NCBI RefSeq assembly: GCF_943734655.1
Contig: NC_071354.1
Location: forward strand, 79,607,822-79,671,821
Direction of reading: 5' to 3'
DNA: 64,000 nt
Source of the DNA: Sabethes cyaneus
Lineage: Eukaryota; Arthropoda; Insecta; Diptera; Culicidae
This document shows, piece by piece, positions 10,998-22,220 of this stretch (its first letter is position 1; each line of letters begins with the position of its first letter). The notes beneath the pieces are model-generated. The model did not search any database and was not told the DNA's origin. It saw nothing but the letters and a program-made list of their open reading frames with translations. A program made the translations under genes and the position numbers.

Positions 10998-12021
10998 CAG
11001 TGTTACCAGGTCGATTGCCCATTTTCCCGCTGCCCAGAGGTTGATTTCCCGCTGAAATCCCGCTGTCTAGAGTCTATTTCCCGCTAGAAATCCCGCTGAA
11101 CCAAAAGTCATATTATTCCTTCGTTTCTGGTGCAGAATATTCATTTCAGTAAGGCTTGCATTTGAAATCAAGATGATCTGCTGAAATTGAGAGGTTGCAA
11201 TTAAATGAACATTATGCAAATTTGCTGCATTCATGTTGACGAAGCTTCAGGAAACAGAAAAAGAAGTATCTTGTTATCCCTCATATAATGACAATTTACT
11301 ACGACATTTCGCAAGAATAATTTTTATCTTTAATCTTATGTTTCCTTAATCTTATAATTAAGGAGTCTAAGAACACATACGAAAATTTCGAAAAAAGCTT
11401 TAGCACAAATTCTCTTTCTGTGTCTAGCTATGATAAAAATAATGCAAAATTTCAGCAAAGCTGGCAAATGGTTATGGTTTTTGGCGACAAAAGAAGATAT
11501 GTTTCAACCTTTATAAGCAGCCCAAATTCAAAAATATCTGAGAAGCGCATCGGCTCTTTGTTCTCGCTGATATTTTGTTTTAGCAAAAATGTACCGATTT
11601 GTCTTTTAGACTTAGGGTTTATCGGCTCATCAGCCGATTTTTTTTGGTTTTGTTAAAATTAGGAATACGCAAAATGGATTGGTTTGGTGGTCTTGTTCAG
11701 TAAGTTCTAATGAGTATTTGTCAGAACTGATCCCATTCTAGGCAAAAACCACGGAGTTTTCTAATCAGCAGGATATACTGAACCATCTGCCAATGCATAA
11801 GCAGACATTAGACTGTCAATAAACGAAGTTTTTTGCTGTCAACCTCTCTGTCAGCACTCTTGCCTACCAAATATCGCTAAATCGAGATCCCGTTAAAATC
11901 CCGCTGAGTTATTTAAGAAAACCGCTAGATTCCCGCTAGCCGCCGTTTGGTTATTAAGTCCCGCTATCCGGCTTGAAATCCCGCTAAGTCTAGCGGGAAA
12001 ACCGCTGATCTGGCATCGCTG
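10998..12021. mobile_element. 1,024-bp non-autonomous hAT-like element in the RNase H frame
   Basis: The element is flanked by the exact 8-bp duplication CCGGAATC (10990-10997 and 12022-12029). Termini are CAGTGTTACCAGGTCG and, reverse-complemented, CAGCGATGCCAGATCAGCGG: CAG ends and an 8-bp duplication are hAT characters. Both subterminal regions are packed with the motif TTTCCCGCT/AAATCCCGCT (about five copies at 11020-11095 and about as many at 11885-12000, mostly on the plus strand), plausible transposase-binding repeats. Coding remnants were not recognised in the interior; an open frame at 11420-11656 has no known look. Confidence 0.9.
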
Positions 12022-12200
12022 CCGGAATCCCCTTGTAGGACCCAAAAATCTGAGGTAGCGGGGCATGGTCCGTTTACAGCCGGAATCTCCTGTCAAAAAT
12101 GATGTTGTGGAATTTGGAGAGTTCACGCCAGACCTTCACGATCCGGCTGGGAGTATCATTGTTTCTCTGCAGCGTTCACTGCCTGGAAAGAGTCCTGGAT
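12022..12200 (-). pseudogene. Ty3/gypsy RNase H, upstream half
   Basis: The minus strand reads TLNAAERN-like text (as TLQRNNDTPS), WRELSKFHNIIFDRRFRL, stop, TDHAPLPQIFGSYKGIP. The T-D-H-x-P-L block carries an RNase H active-site aspartate. The sentence breaks exactly at G-I-P, where the hAT-like element begins, and resumes at V-Y-I-A-N on its other side. It is not preceded by recognisable RT sequence; a different LTR-like block follows at 12226. Confidence 0.8.
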
Positions 12201-12225
12201 TATTTACCCTGATTTAGCCGTCAAT

Positions 12226-12660
12226 TGTTACCCCGTACCCTTTTTGCATGCGCTTCATTTTTGCTATCACACTGAGTTCGCTATAGGAAGATATCATATA
12301 ACGAGCTCAGTGCTAATTGACCGATAATGCTGAGGTCCCAAAATTTACATATCGATAGAGTCCAGTCATTTCACTTACTCTTATGTAATGGATAGAATTA
12401 GGGTTTTACAGGATTGGGTATAAATACCCATGTTTGTAGAATAAACCTCAGTCAGTTGACTGCATTGACTTAGAGAGCGTACTGACCGGATATTCCCGAA
12501 AGGTTAGTGCTAACTCGAAGTAAAACAATCAGTCTATGTAGTGATGTCCGAAACTGCCAATTACTCGATTGCAGGTTAATCGCGTAACGTCCTCCGTCAT
12601 TTAAGTATCGTAGTGTAATCCATCGATTAAGAATACGATATGGGGACCGTGACAGGACGA
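12226..12660 (+). repeat. Solo-LTR-like block plus tRNA-Arg-type primer binding site
   Basis: TGGGGACCGTGACAGGAC at 12641-12658 differs by one base from the complement of the tRNA-Arg 3' end (TGGCGACCGTGACAGGA...), the primer site used by 412/mdg1-type gypsy elements. The 415 bp before it start TGTTACCCC and contain a TATA box within GGGTATAAATACCC (12416) and an AATAAA at 12440, the normal layout of an LTR. A 43-bp hairpin (CACTGAGTTCGCTATA against TATAACGAGCTCAGTG) lies at 12270-12312. The expected CA end just before the primer site is not clear. Confidence 0.5.
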
Positions 12661-12679
12661 ATTCTACGCACTAGCCTGC

Positions 12680-13375
12680 GATTATGGCTTTAGTGATTAT
12701 GAAGGTACTGTACCGTTGACTCAGTGGTCCCGAACAACATGAACACTTCGAAGTTGCAAAAGAAGTTGGAATGATGATTTAGGAATGTGTATGGAAAATA
12801 GCAGTGTACTAGCAGTCGATCATCAAGGAAACCAGGTTGCTGAAGACTAACAAAGCCGCCGGTATGGACAGCTACCAGCAAAGTTTTATAAACACGGCCG
12901 AGAAACGCTGCCAATGGCTCTAAATTAGATTATTTCTAAGGTTTGGGAGGAGGCGAACCAACCAGAGGAATGGATAGAAGGAGTTGTTTGTCCCATCTAC
13001 AAAAAGGACGATCAGTTCAACTGCTGTAACTATAAGGTATTCTTCCAGATACTATTACAGTGGCTATCACCGATAGCAAAAATTTTATAGGGAATTATTA
13101 GGCTGGCTTTATCGGGGCTCGTTCCATTACGGACCATATTTTCACCATCCGACAGATCTTGCAGAGATATCGGAAATACAACGTGCCCATGCATCACGAC
13201 TTATTGACTTCAAAGCAGCATAGTATACAGTCGATCGTGACCAGTTATTGCAGATAATGCAAGAGCATAGGCACGATTTTCCGAACAAATTGATGCGACT
13301 GATCAGAGCTAGATTTGATTGAGTAATGTGTGTTTTGTGCATATTTCGGGGACGCTCTCGAGTCTCTTCAATAAT
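12680..13375 (+). pseudogene. RTE-like reverse transcriptase relic, plus strand
   Basis: Plus-strand frames read LLKTNKAAGMDSYQQSFINT, ELFVPSTKR/CPIYKKD, then GFIGARSIT-like text, then RAHASRLIDFKAAYSI and LMRLIRARFD. This order (K-T-N-K-A-A-G-x-D, C-P-I-Y-K-K, D-F-K-A-A-Y) is the N-terminal half of the RTE-like RT. Stops and frame changes abound and it ends before the F-A-D-D motif, near an F-G-D-A-L-E-S-L stretch. Confidence 0.75.
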
Positions 13376-13501
13376 TTTTTATGCAATTTTGCTACTTTTT
13401 TTTGTTTGAATGATTTGAACTATGCATGTTCTTTATCAGAATGTCTTTCTGTTGGTATCGAAAGTCAAACAAACTTTACTAAACACATTCGCATCATTGT
13501 A

Positions 13502-14935
13502 CACTCCCTCCACAATTATGGATCACCCACAATTATGGATCACTTTTGTGTTTCAAGTTAAATAACTCAGTTAAACAAACTGTTTGAAGGTATGAAGCGT
13601 TTTTGCAACAAAATATACCCTATTAACTAGCTTTTAACACATAAAATATCCTTTAAATCCCGACATTGATGCTTTTTCAATGAGCGTACAAAGTTGTTTT
13701 CGAGGATCTATCAAAATGTCTGTCGTTTTTTCAATCAGCATAAGCAGTACGTTCCTCATTCATAAGGTTGCTATGTGACATAATCACCAATTTTCGAGCA
13801 AAGAATGACTCGTACATAAAGATCAAGCTAAGTTCTTTACGATTCAGCGAAATATTGGTGGTTGCCAATGATGTTCCTGTAAAAATAAGTAATTTTCCAA
13901 GTGATCCATAATAGGGACCAAAACAAGGTAATTTTTCACAGTTATGGATCACTTTGATTCCAATGTAATTTTTACAAATTCAAACATTTTAGCACCTATT
14001 ACAAACATTTTTTAAGCAGAATCAAAAGCTGCACAGAGTTGAGTTTTTGGAAAATGCTGTTTCTGAATTACGCAGGACAGGAAAGCTTCGTAAGGCAGTA
14101 AAACGCTATGATGGTACCTATGCAACGGCTCATCGCAAAAGTTAAGCGAATGTTAGCTCTCATGCAACAATCTAAAACGTTAATTTTTTCCTTAACTTTT
14201 TAAAGTTTGAATTTACTGGTTTTTCGAGCTTTCGGTCAAATACGCGCGATTTCCTTCTATGTTTAGTTTTCATTTTTTCGGTTTATTGTCGCCTTTCCAC
14301 TGTTTCATACAAAGTCGCATCATAGCAGCGATTAGATTAAACTCTTACTTCGATTAACTTTTCCGAGATCCACTGTACCTACTTCATTAATAACAATTCG
14401 GAAAAAAAACTTCATCCTGTACTAGTCTTTTCGGAGCCAACGCAGCTGGTGAGCCTAAGACTTTTTTCCAGAACAAAAAATCAGTCGTGAAATCGCGAAA
14501 AGTATTCCCAAAGGCTGATCGGTAGGTGTCTTCGAAGAAGGATTGCAGGCATCTAAAGACAGACCAAAAGCCACTCAAGGACTTTCAGACGATTTGAAAC
14601 ATGTTATTTTTATGTTATTACATGATTTGAATAAAGTTCATTGAGAGAATTCGCTGCAAAAAGTATATTTTTATTTTGATCCATAATATGATGTAAATTG
14701 TTTCATAATTGTGACAGCTTCCAAAAGTGATCCATAATTGTGTATTTGATCAGTCATAATATAAGCTTAATTTCCGTGGAAATCTTGCACTAAATAGGTT
14801 TAATAACTGAATCAACTGAAAGATTACATATTTCTGTAACTAAAAACATTTATAAACTGCTTTTAAACAATAGTATGCGCTACAATTGATTAATTTAAAA
14901 TCACGCTTAAATGGTCCATAATTGTGGGGGAACTG
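13502..14935 (+). mobile_element. 1,434-bp pogo-like DNA transposon relic
   Basis: Termini CACTCCCTCCACAATTATGG and, reverse-complemented, CAGTTCCCCCACAATTATGG are flanked by TA (13500-13501, 14936-14937). CAGT ends with TA duplication fit the pogo/Tigger branch of Tc1/mariner. Inside, 14045-14150 reads ENAVSELRRTGKLRKAVKRY, resembling the psq-type helix-turn-helix, and 14400-14470 reads SLFGANAAGEPKTFF, resembling the N-A-A-G-E block of DDE_1 transposases. The motif GATCCATAATTGTG recurs at 13520-13560, 13900-13955, 14680-14745 and at the right end. The transposase is beyond function. Confidence 0.8.
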
Positions 14936-16774
14936 TAACAAACAGCAAAGTTAACCATAACTTTCTAAAAACAACTATAAATTAAGTTTTCGTTACCTTG
15001 ACCTTTTTATGAAATTTTAGTTCCAGTTTTAATAACCTTTTTGTGAAATTTTAGTTCCACTGAACATTATTCGTTTCCATCCGTAAAGTGATCAAATGTT
15101 AAACCCAGTGAAAATGGGAAAAAATCGGTATCAAATTCTAGCATTTTTTGGCCGAAAGTTGATCCTTTAGGGTTTAGGAGCTCATTGATAGTATTTTCCG
15201 ATCAAATCATATTCATGTAATTTTTTAACCAAACTAAAGAAGGATCAGTTGATAACTTACCTTCTCGACGTAGTTGCGTTTCTTTCTTTCTATGGTTTCG
15301 TATAAAATTCTTTTGGTTTCACTTATCTAGCGATTGATCTGTAGCATATCAAGTTTAAACAAGGCTTATCTAAAAATATGTGTATGGCTTCTTTCAAAAT
15401 AAACTAATGATCGCCAAACGGTCCACTTCTATTCGTATTAATCGAATATGTATTTGTTCATAGCTAAGTTCACCCTTACTCGACAAAACGTAATCCTCAT
15501 TCTGAAGCGGCATTTGATCCCGATGATGATTCTCTTTAATTTTTCCACCCCAACCCAAAAAATCTGCTTTCACAAATGGACTATTCACACACCAAAAAAA
15601 ACGCTACTGGTAACTGGCTAAGGCTACACAGCCGAACGACGGCGAAGAAGCACGCACACAATAGCACATCCCTTTGGCAGTACTCTTCTACTCATCCCTC
15701 AATCAAACAGCAGGATATCATATGGATTTTACTCGCTGCGCTGCGAAGCCTCGGGATTCCATGCGGTGTATTTTTTCCCCCGCAGGCGATGCCAGGATAA
15801 ATCCCATCAACGGAAACTAAATCCCTGTCAAAACGTATAGCAGACAAACACGTGGTCGTAACATTATCCACCCCAGCGCGCACTTCGCGATGCGTTTGTC
15901 TGAAGTAAGTAAGAAAAACAGGTTTCTAATCCAATGTGAACAGAATTCATCAATAAGGTTGAACGTACTTAGTGCTAGCATAACATCCGCCCATCTGTTT
16001 GTATTCGTTGGTGTGCTCGTTATCAAAAGGTGGTATTTTGGGTAGTTTTTAAACGCATGTTTAACCATTTAAAAGACTTCACACAGTGCAATCATTAAGT
16101 AAGAACATATGACTGTACGAAGCTGCGATAAACACCGTCTAAACGAAGACGTCTCTTCCTTTGTTTCATTTCGTAAACCCGTTAAAAGCTCTGTGTGTGT
16201 ATCCTCGTACCTTATTCTTGCATAATTACTGATCCTTCTTTCACCAAATTCGAAAATAATCATCGTCCTATCTGACAGAGCGCAGCTCACATCTTGCAAA
16301 ATTGCAACCAAACCGCACTCCAGACGGATGGGATTGGCTTCGGAGATCATAAAACTATCACCGGTTGGTTTTCAGCCCCGCATTCTAATGGTTCTCGATA
16401 GTTGTAGCAACTAATGAACGTTTGGTTTGCCTAATTTCAGCACAACGAAATGCGAGTGGAATCGACTGAAATGGCGAAGTGCCGTGCAGGACTAAACTGG
16501 TTACAGCTACCATGCCGTGTACGATTGGCTCTGGAGGGTCGCCGCAGAATTCAGAAGGTTAGACTCATAAATTAAGCCGGAGGTTTAGGCAGACAGCGGA
16601 AGGATGTTCTCCTTTTCCTGGTAAATTACTTGACTTGCGAACAACCATGAACAACCATGGGAGACGGAGAGAGTAAACTCAAGCAACGTAAAATAGTAGC
16701 TAGACGGTGTCGAATAATTTGCAGCCCCCCGGAACCGGTATTCCATTTTCCACCCACTTCAAGAATACTGGCAG
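14936..16774. other. 1.8 kb without recognisable genes
   Basis: Open frames at 15576-15800 (+) and 15692-16350 (-) show no known domain. AT-rich up to about 15300, more balanced after that. Host regulatory or exon sequence is possible but unsupported. Confidence 0.35.
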
Positions 16775-16880
16775 TTCAGGTATAGTGTATGGAAGCAACC
16801 TCACCCCTCAACTAGTCTGGGTTCAATTCCAACCGATACTGGTAAAATTTTCCGTGCACAAACACGCCGTGGCCCTGAGC
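16775..16880 (+). mobile_element. Possible tRNA-related SINE fragment
   Basis: AGGTATAGTGTATGGAAGC resembles an A box region and GGGTTCAATTCC a B box, separated by CTCACCCCTC as in Glu/Asp-type tRNA heads. No poly(A) tail or target duplication was found, and the 3' part differs from the three SINE copies of this window, so it would be another family. Confidence 0.4.
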
Positions 16881-17769
16881 GTTGGTTAATTAGACCAAAG
16901 CGGATGTCTCGAGTGATTGTTACCAACTTGTTACATATGTATTCAATAGATTTTACAAATTTACCAACATCATATTCACCGTGCCGTGATTGAAAAACTT
17001 GTGTACGGTGTTAATTTATTTAGCACAAGATTTGTTCACTTCCATCATCAAATATTTACGATCCGAGCCGGATGGGCTCGTTTGTTGACTCACAGGGGAA
17101 TGAAAGAAAGTGAAAAGAGCCAATTCAAAGCGAATTTATGTCTGTTTCAGTTGACTTTATTGGATTATTAGCAAAAAAGTCAAACAGTAAATTTTATTTC
17201 TTTGCTTTAAAATGCGTTTACGGTTTTTATAGTTTAACACCTTCGATAAAAAAAAATCCGATTTGTATTTATTAGTTGCCTTATAAAGGGTAATTAGTAT
17301 GGCATATCAGCGTTATTCAGCAGCGGATATTTACTGTAATTTTGGTTTTATCCATATGTGAAAGTGTAAAAATTTGATGTTTTGGAAGTCAGTTTGTTCT
17401 GGAAGATTGTTTGTTTTTGTGCCGCTGCAAATGGTGCATAAAAAACAAGATCGGGAATCAGACTTTGTTAGATTTTGAGACAGCTTAAACACATTGGCGC
17501 CAACAACAGATTTATCTTTCGTATCAAAACGAAGTAAAATAAAACCAGCTAAAAGCATGGACCTCTGCTGACGACGTGGACCAACACCGTCACGGTACTC
17601 GCCGGTATCTTGTACAATCCGGACCAACGATTTGAATATGTCTCAATCGTCGATCGGAAATAGTATCAGACTCAGACATTACTTTTAACTCAAAATATAC
17701 AGGAAGTAAGAGGTCCAAGGATTATCAGAAAAGCATAAGCAGGTTAGAGTGATACGGTGTAGGGAGTGT
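16881..17769. other. 0.9 kb without recognisable genes
   Basis: Only short open frames; the largest (98 codons, minus, 17331-17627) has no recognisable domain. Confidence 0.4.
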
Positions 17770-17851
17770 CAATTTTGGCTTTATTACACGCTTATGATGG
17801 TTTTTATGATCAAAATTGTTTATCAAAACCGCAAGAAGCATACAATAAACT
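17770..17851. mobile_element. Truncated relative of the 2107-2214 MITE
   Basis: TTTATTACACGCTTATGATG, ATGATCAAAATTG, AAAACCGCAA and ATACAATAAA follow in the same order and spacing as in the reverse complement of the 108-bp MITE at 2.1 kb. The CCCAAG ends are lost. It sits 33 bp before the (TAGA)n array. Confidence 0.6.
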
Positions 17852-17884
17852 TCATCGGATAGTTTTGGCAATGAAATGGATATT

Positions 17885-19463
<1,579 letters not shown>

Positions 19464-19923
19464 CAAACATTCTGCTACCTACAATCCTATACACTCGCGA
19501 AAGCACAGCCTCAATCGTCTTTTCTACATAGTTTGCTCGCGATTCAAATAACTCGTGAGAAATCAGTTACTCGTGAGGGCTAGTGGTGCATTGGGATACA
19601 AATTTTGCATTACTTTTTTCTTTTCTTCGCCCCCGATTCTACTCACGGGTGGGAGTGCGAGCCTTCGCGAGCAATCGATATCAGCAGCTCGGGCTGCAAT
19701 TGGAACGAGAGCGACGATCGTAGCTGTTAGAAAAATACACACTCGTAAAAACTCGTCGCAGTGTATGAATAAATAAGAGCGAGAGTTCGAAAGAGATTCG
19801 CGTTAGAGTGAGTACGCGTGTGTGAGAAAATTCGGCCACACGAGTGTGGGGTTCGCAACACTGATCCGCTTTACGAGTTAGTTAAAGATAGGCATAACGT
19901 CCACACGTAGATCGAGTAGTTAG

Positions 19924-20210
19924 CAGGGATGCCACATATAATTCTGTGTTTTTGTTGGAAAAATCTGGCCCCCTGTACAGCGAGGAAAAATATCTGTGCA
20001 AAAATCTCTCCAATGCAAAACAATAAGAGTCAAAGAGACGGAGACTGGCTCTGACTATTTCCGTCTCTTTCACTCTCATGTAAAAGTTCAAAAATCTGTA
20101 TAATCTGTGTAACTGTCGAAAATCTGTATTCTATGCATACAGATTCTGTACACACGATTTCTTTCAAATATCTTTTGAACACAGAATAATCTGTGCATGT
20201 GGCAACCCTG
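19924..20210. mobile_element. 287-bp hAT-like MITE in the retrotransposon leader
   Basis: A perfect 8-bp duplication, GTAGTTAG, flanks it (19916-19923, 20211-20218). The ends are CAGGGATGCCACATATAAT and, reverse-complemented, CAGGGTTGCCACATGCACAG. The interior repeats AATCTGTGTA-like strings on both arms. No coding capacity. CAG ends with 8-bp duplication indicate hAT; it is a different family from the 10998-12021 element. Confidence 0.9.
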
Positions 20211-20238
20211 GTAGTTAGTGGCGAGCATTAAATCTGCT

Positions 20239-21115
20239 ATGGCTACAGTTGAATGCGAACAAATGAATCTCGAGTCTAGAGCTTTGGCTGCTGAAAACGC
20301 ACTTAGCAAAGCAACGAAAAGAGTCGCTGTAGTATCAGAGGCGCTAAAGGCGCACCTCCAAACGTGAATTCTAGTACGGACAAAAGAAGGAAGCAAACGC
20401 CTGGTGAGGAAGAGAAGAAACAGAAGGCTAGTAACGAGGAGGAAGAGAATCCGAACCATCGCGAATGACGTAGATAGCGTACCGTCATAATCAAGAAGTA
20501 CAGGATGAAGCAGAAACAAAATAGAGTTGAAAAAGGCGAGTAGAAAAAGCCTAGGTCTCGGCGAGAGAGGACTAAACGCCAACTTCAAAGTAACAGAGCT
20601 CAGAGAAAAAGTACCAAAAGGTAAGGGGTTCGTTGCCAAGGCTTTGGGAAAAGAAGCAAACATCAAAAATCTCCCAAAACACCGTGATTGAGTGTAGGGA
20701 AATGGTCGAAATTACGACGGAACAGGAGCTAAGAAGTGCACTGTAGGCACTTCGTGTGAGTTATGTGTCATACCGTTGGTAATCCGGTTGAAAAATCCCT
20801 AAGGTGGAACGCAGACTGCGGTGAATCGTCTTTCGGTGGCAGCAACACAAAACTAATAAAAATGAGCAAATTTAAAGTCGGATGATTAGTCGGTAGTGTG
20901 CGTGTTAAATGCCAGCCAAGGAAATAAAGCGACACTTCAAATGCTAAGGCTTCGGATACCAGGCGCAAAACGGTTAAAGTCCGCATAGATACAGATCGTG
21001 ATGCGGCGAGAATTGCCATTTTGCAATTGACTGTGCAAAGCCGCCGAGGTGCATGCTCTGCAAAAGCGAAGAAAGAAATGACCACACGATGGGGCTTCCA
21101 ATGCCTAGCCCATAA
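20239..21115 (+). pseudogene. ORF1 (gag-like) of the R1-type element
   Basis: A start at 20239 gives MATVECEQMNLESRALAAEN followed by ALSKATKRVAVVSEAL, an amphipathic, probably coiled-coil N-terminus, then a stop after about 43 codons. Near 20985-21090 a cysteine-rich end reads CGENCHFAIDCAKPPRCMLC followed by KSEERNDH, the CCHC zinc-knuckle cluster typical of R1/I-group ORF1 proteins, which binds element RNA. The first knuckle is corrupted. Several stops and shifts lie between the two parts. Confidence 0.65.
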
Positions 21116-21139
21116 GAACGAGAAGGCGGCCTAGCAGTA

Positions 21140-22127
21140 ATGGAGAAAACCCAGATAAATCTCAGTTATTACGACACAGCACAGCAACTGTGGCAGTCAA
21201 AAACGGAAACAATATGGGACGTCGCAATAATTGCAGAGCCGTACCGAGTTCCGCCAGAGTAGCGATTGCTGCGATAGACGTAATGGGTAAGTTACCCATT
21301 GAGGAAGTGGTTTTCAGCTCATTTGAAGGTTTCGTGATTGTCAAAATCAACGAGATATTTATATGCAGCTGCTATCATCACCAACATGGACTATGAAGTA
21401 GTTCCACTAGATGGTGGATGCGCTCACCAAGAAGCTAATCGGGCGAAAGCCAATCATTATCGGAGGAGACTTACATGGAGTGAAGTAGCCGATGCCTGTT
21501 GGAGGCTTTGGGTAAACTAGATGTGGGTGCTGTTGAACGAAGGTAACGTGAGCACTTTTCGTAAAGACGGACGCGAATCCATCATCGTTGTAACCTTCGG
21601 CAGCCCGTCGCTAGTGCCGAATCATCAAGTAATCATCAAGCGATCAGGTACATCACCGACCGGCGGAATTCGGTGGTACAACAAAGAGCTAGAATCTACG
21701 AGCGGAAATGGAAGACGACGGCTTTCGACAAAGATCAAGAAAACTGGAGTCATGAAACCTCCACCGGCGCTTAGTTTACTGGTGGACCGAGACAATTAGA
21801 AACCTTTGTGCTAATTATCTCAAAGCCAGAAGATGCGTCCAGAGAGCCAGAACTGCAGCAGATCGAGACGAGCGTAGCGTGAAGTTCAGACCAGCCAGAC
21901 CAGCAGCTGCTACAAGGAGTTGTGTCAGAACGCTAATGCATACCGTATCGTGATGGCGAAGGTCAAAGGTCTTGTGACTACTAGGGAATTGTGTTCGGAT
22001 AAGATGACGGCAACCGCGGAGGGACGTTAGCCGAACGCCGTACGGTTTAGAAGAGGCGAAAAATGCTGACGGTCTATATGTCTCCGACGATGGGCTAGTG
22101 GCATTAGCTAGATAACTGAAGACCAAG
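21140..22127 (+). pseudogene. AP endonuclease domain of the R1-type element
   Basis: The frame starts MEKTQINLSYYDTAQQLWQS and continues with WDVAIIAEPYRVPPE (the usual L-Q-V-N-L-N-x-C-x-A-A ... S-E-P-Y-R start). It then gives IIGGDLHGVK (normally A-G-D-F-N-A-W; the N is lost), and in the next frame NVGNVSTFRKDGRESI-like text (T-F-x-R-x-G-x-x-S-I-I-D-V-T-F) and SPSLVPN. The S-D-H segment is recognisable only as a PNHQVIIK-like string. The domain nicks target DNA in living relatives; here it is interrupted by stops and the rest of ORF2 is missing. Confidence 0.7.
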
Positions 22128-22195
22128 ATCTAGATAGATAGATAAAGGGAGATAGAAAGAGAGAAAAAGAGGCAGAGCGAGAAAGCGAGAGAGAA
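22128..22195 (+). repeat. Short TAGA tract passing into purine-rich GA sequence
   Basis: TAGATAGATAGATAAA is followed by a GA-rich run to about 22195. It follows the last recognisable retrotransposon base and mirrors the TAGA array at the element's 5' side. Confidence 0.8.
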
Positions 22196-22220
22196 ATCAG
22201 CGTATGCAATCAAGCAAATA

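Larger units (their letters stand above)
19464..22127 (+). mobile_element. R1-type non-LTR retrotransposon, 5' part
   Basis: The order on the plus strand is a 5' leader (19464-20238, shared with an inverted copy at 29.8-30.2 kb), a broken gag-like ORF1 (20239-21115), then an endonuclease domain (21140-22127). The reverse transcriptase and 3' end are absent: the sequence stops in the endonuclease/linker and meets a short TAGA tract. A 287-bp MITE sits in the leader. The element starts exactly where (TAGA)n ends. R1-clade elements include families that insert into microsatellites, so TAGA may be its target; see the findings. Confidence 0.75.
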
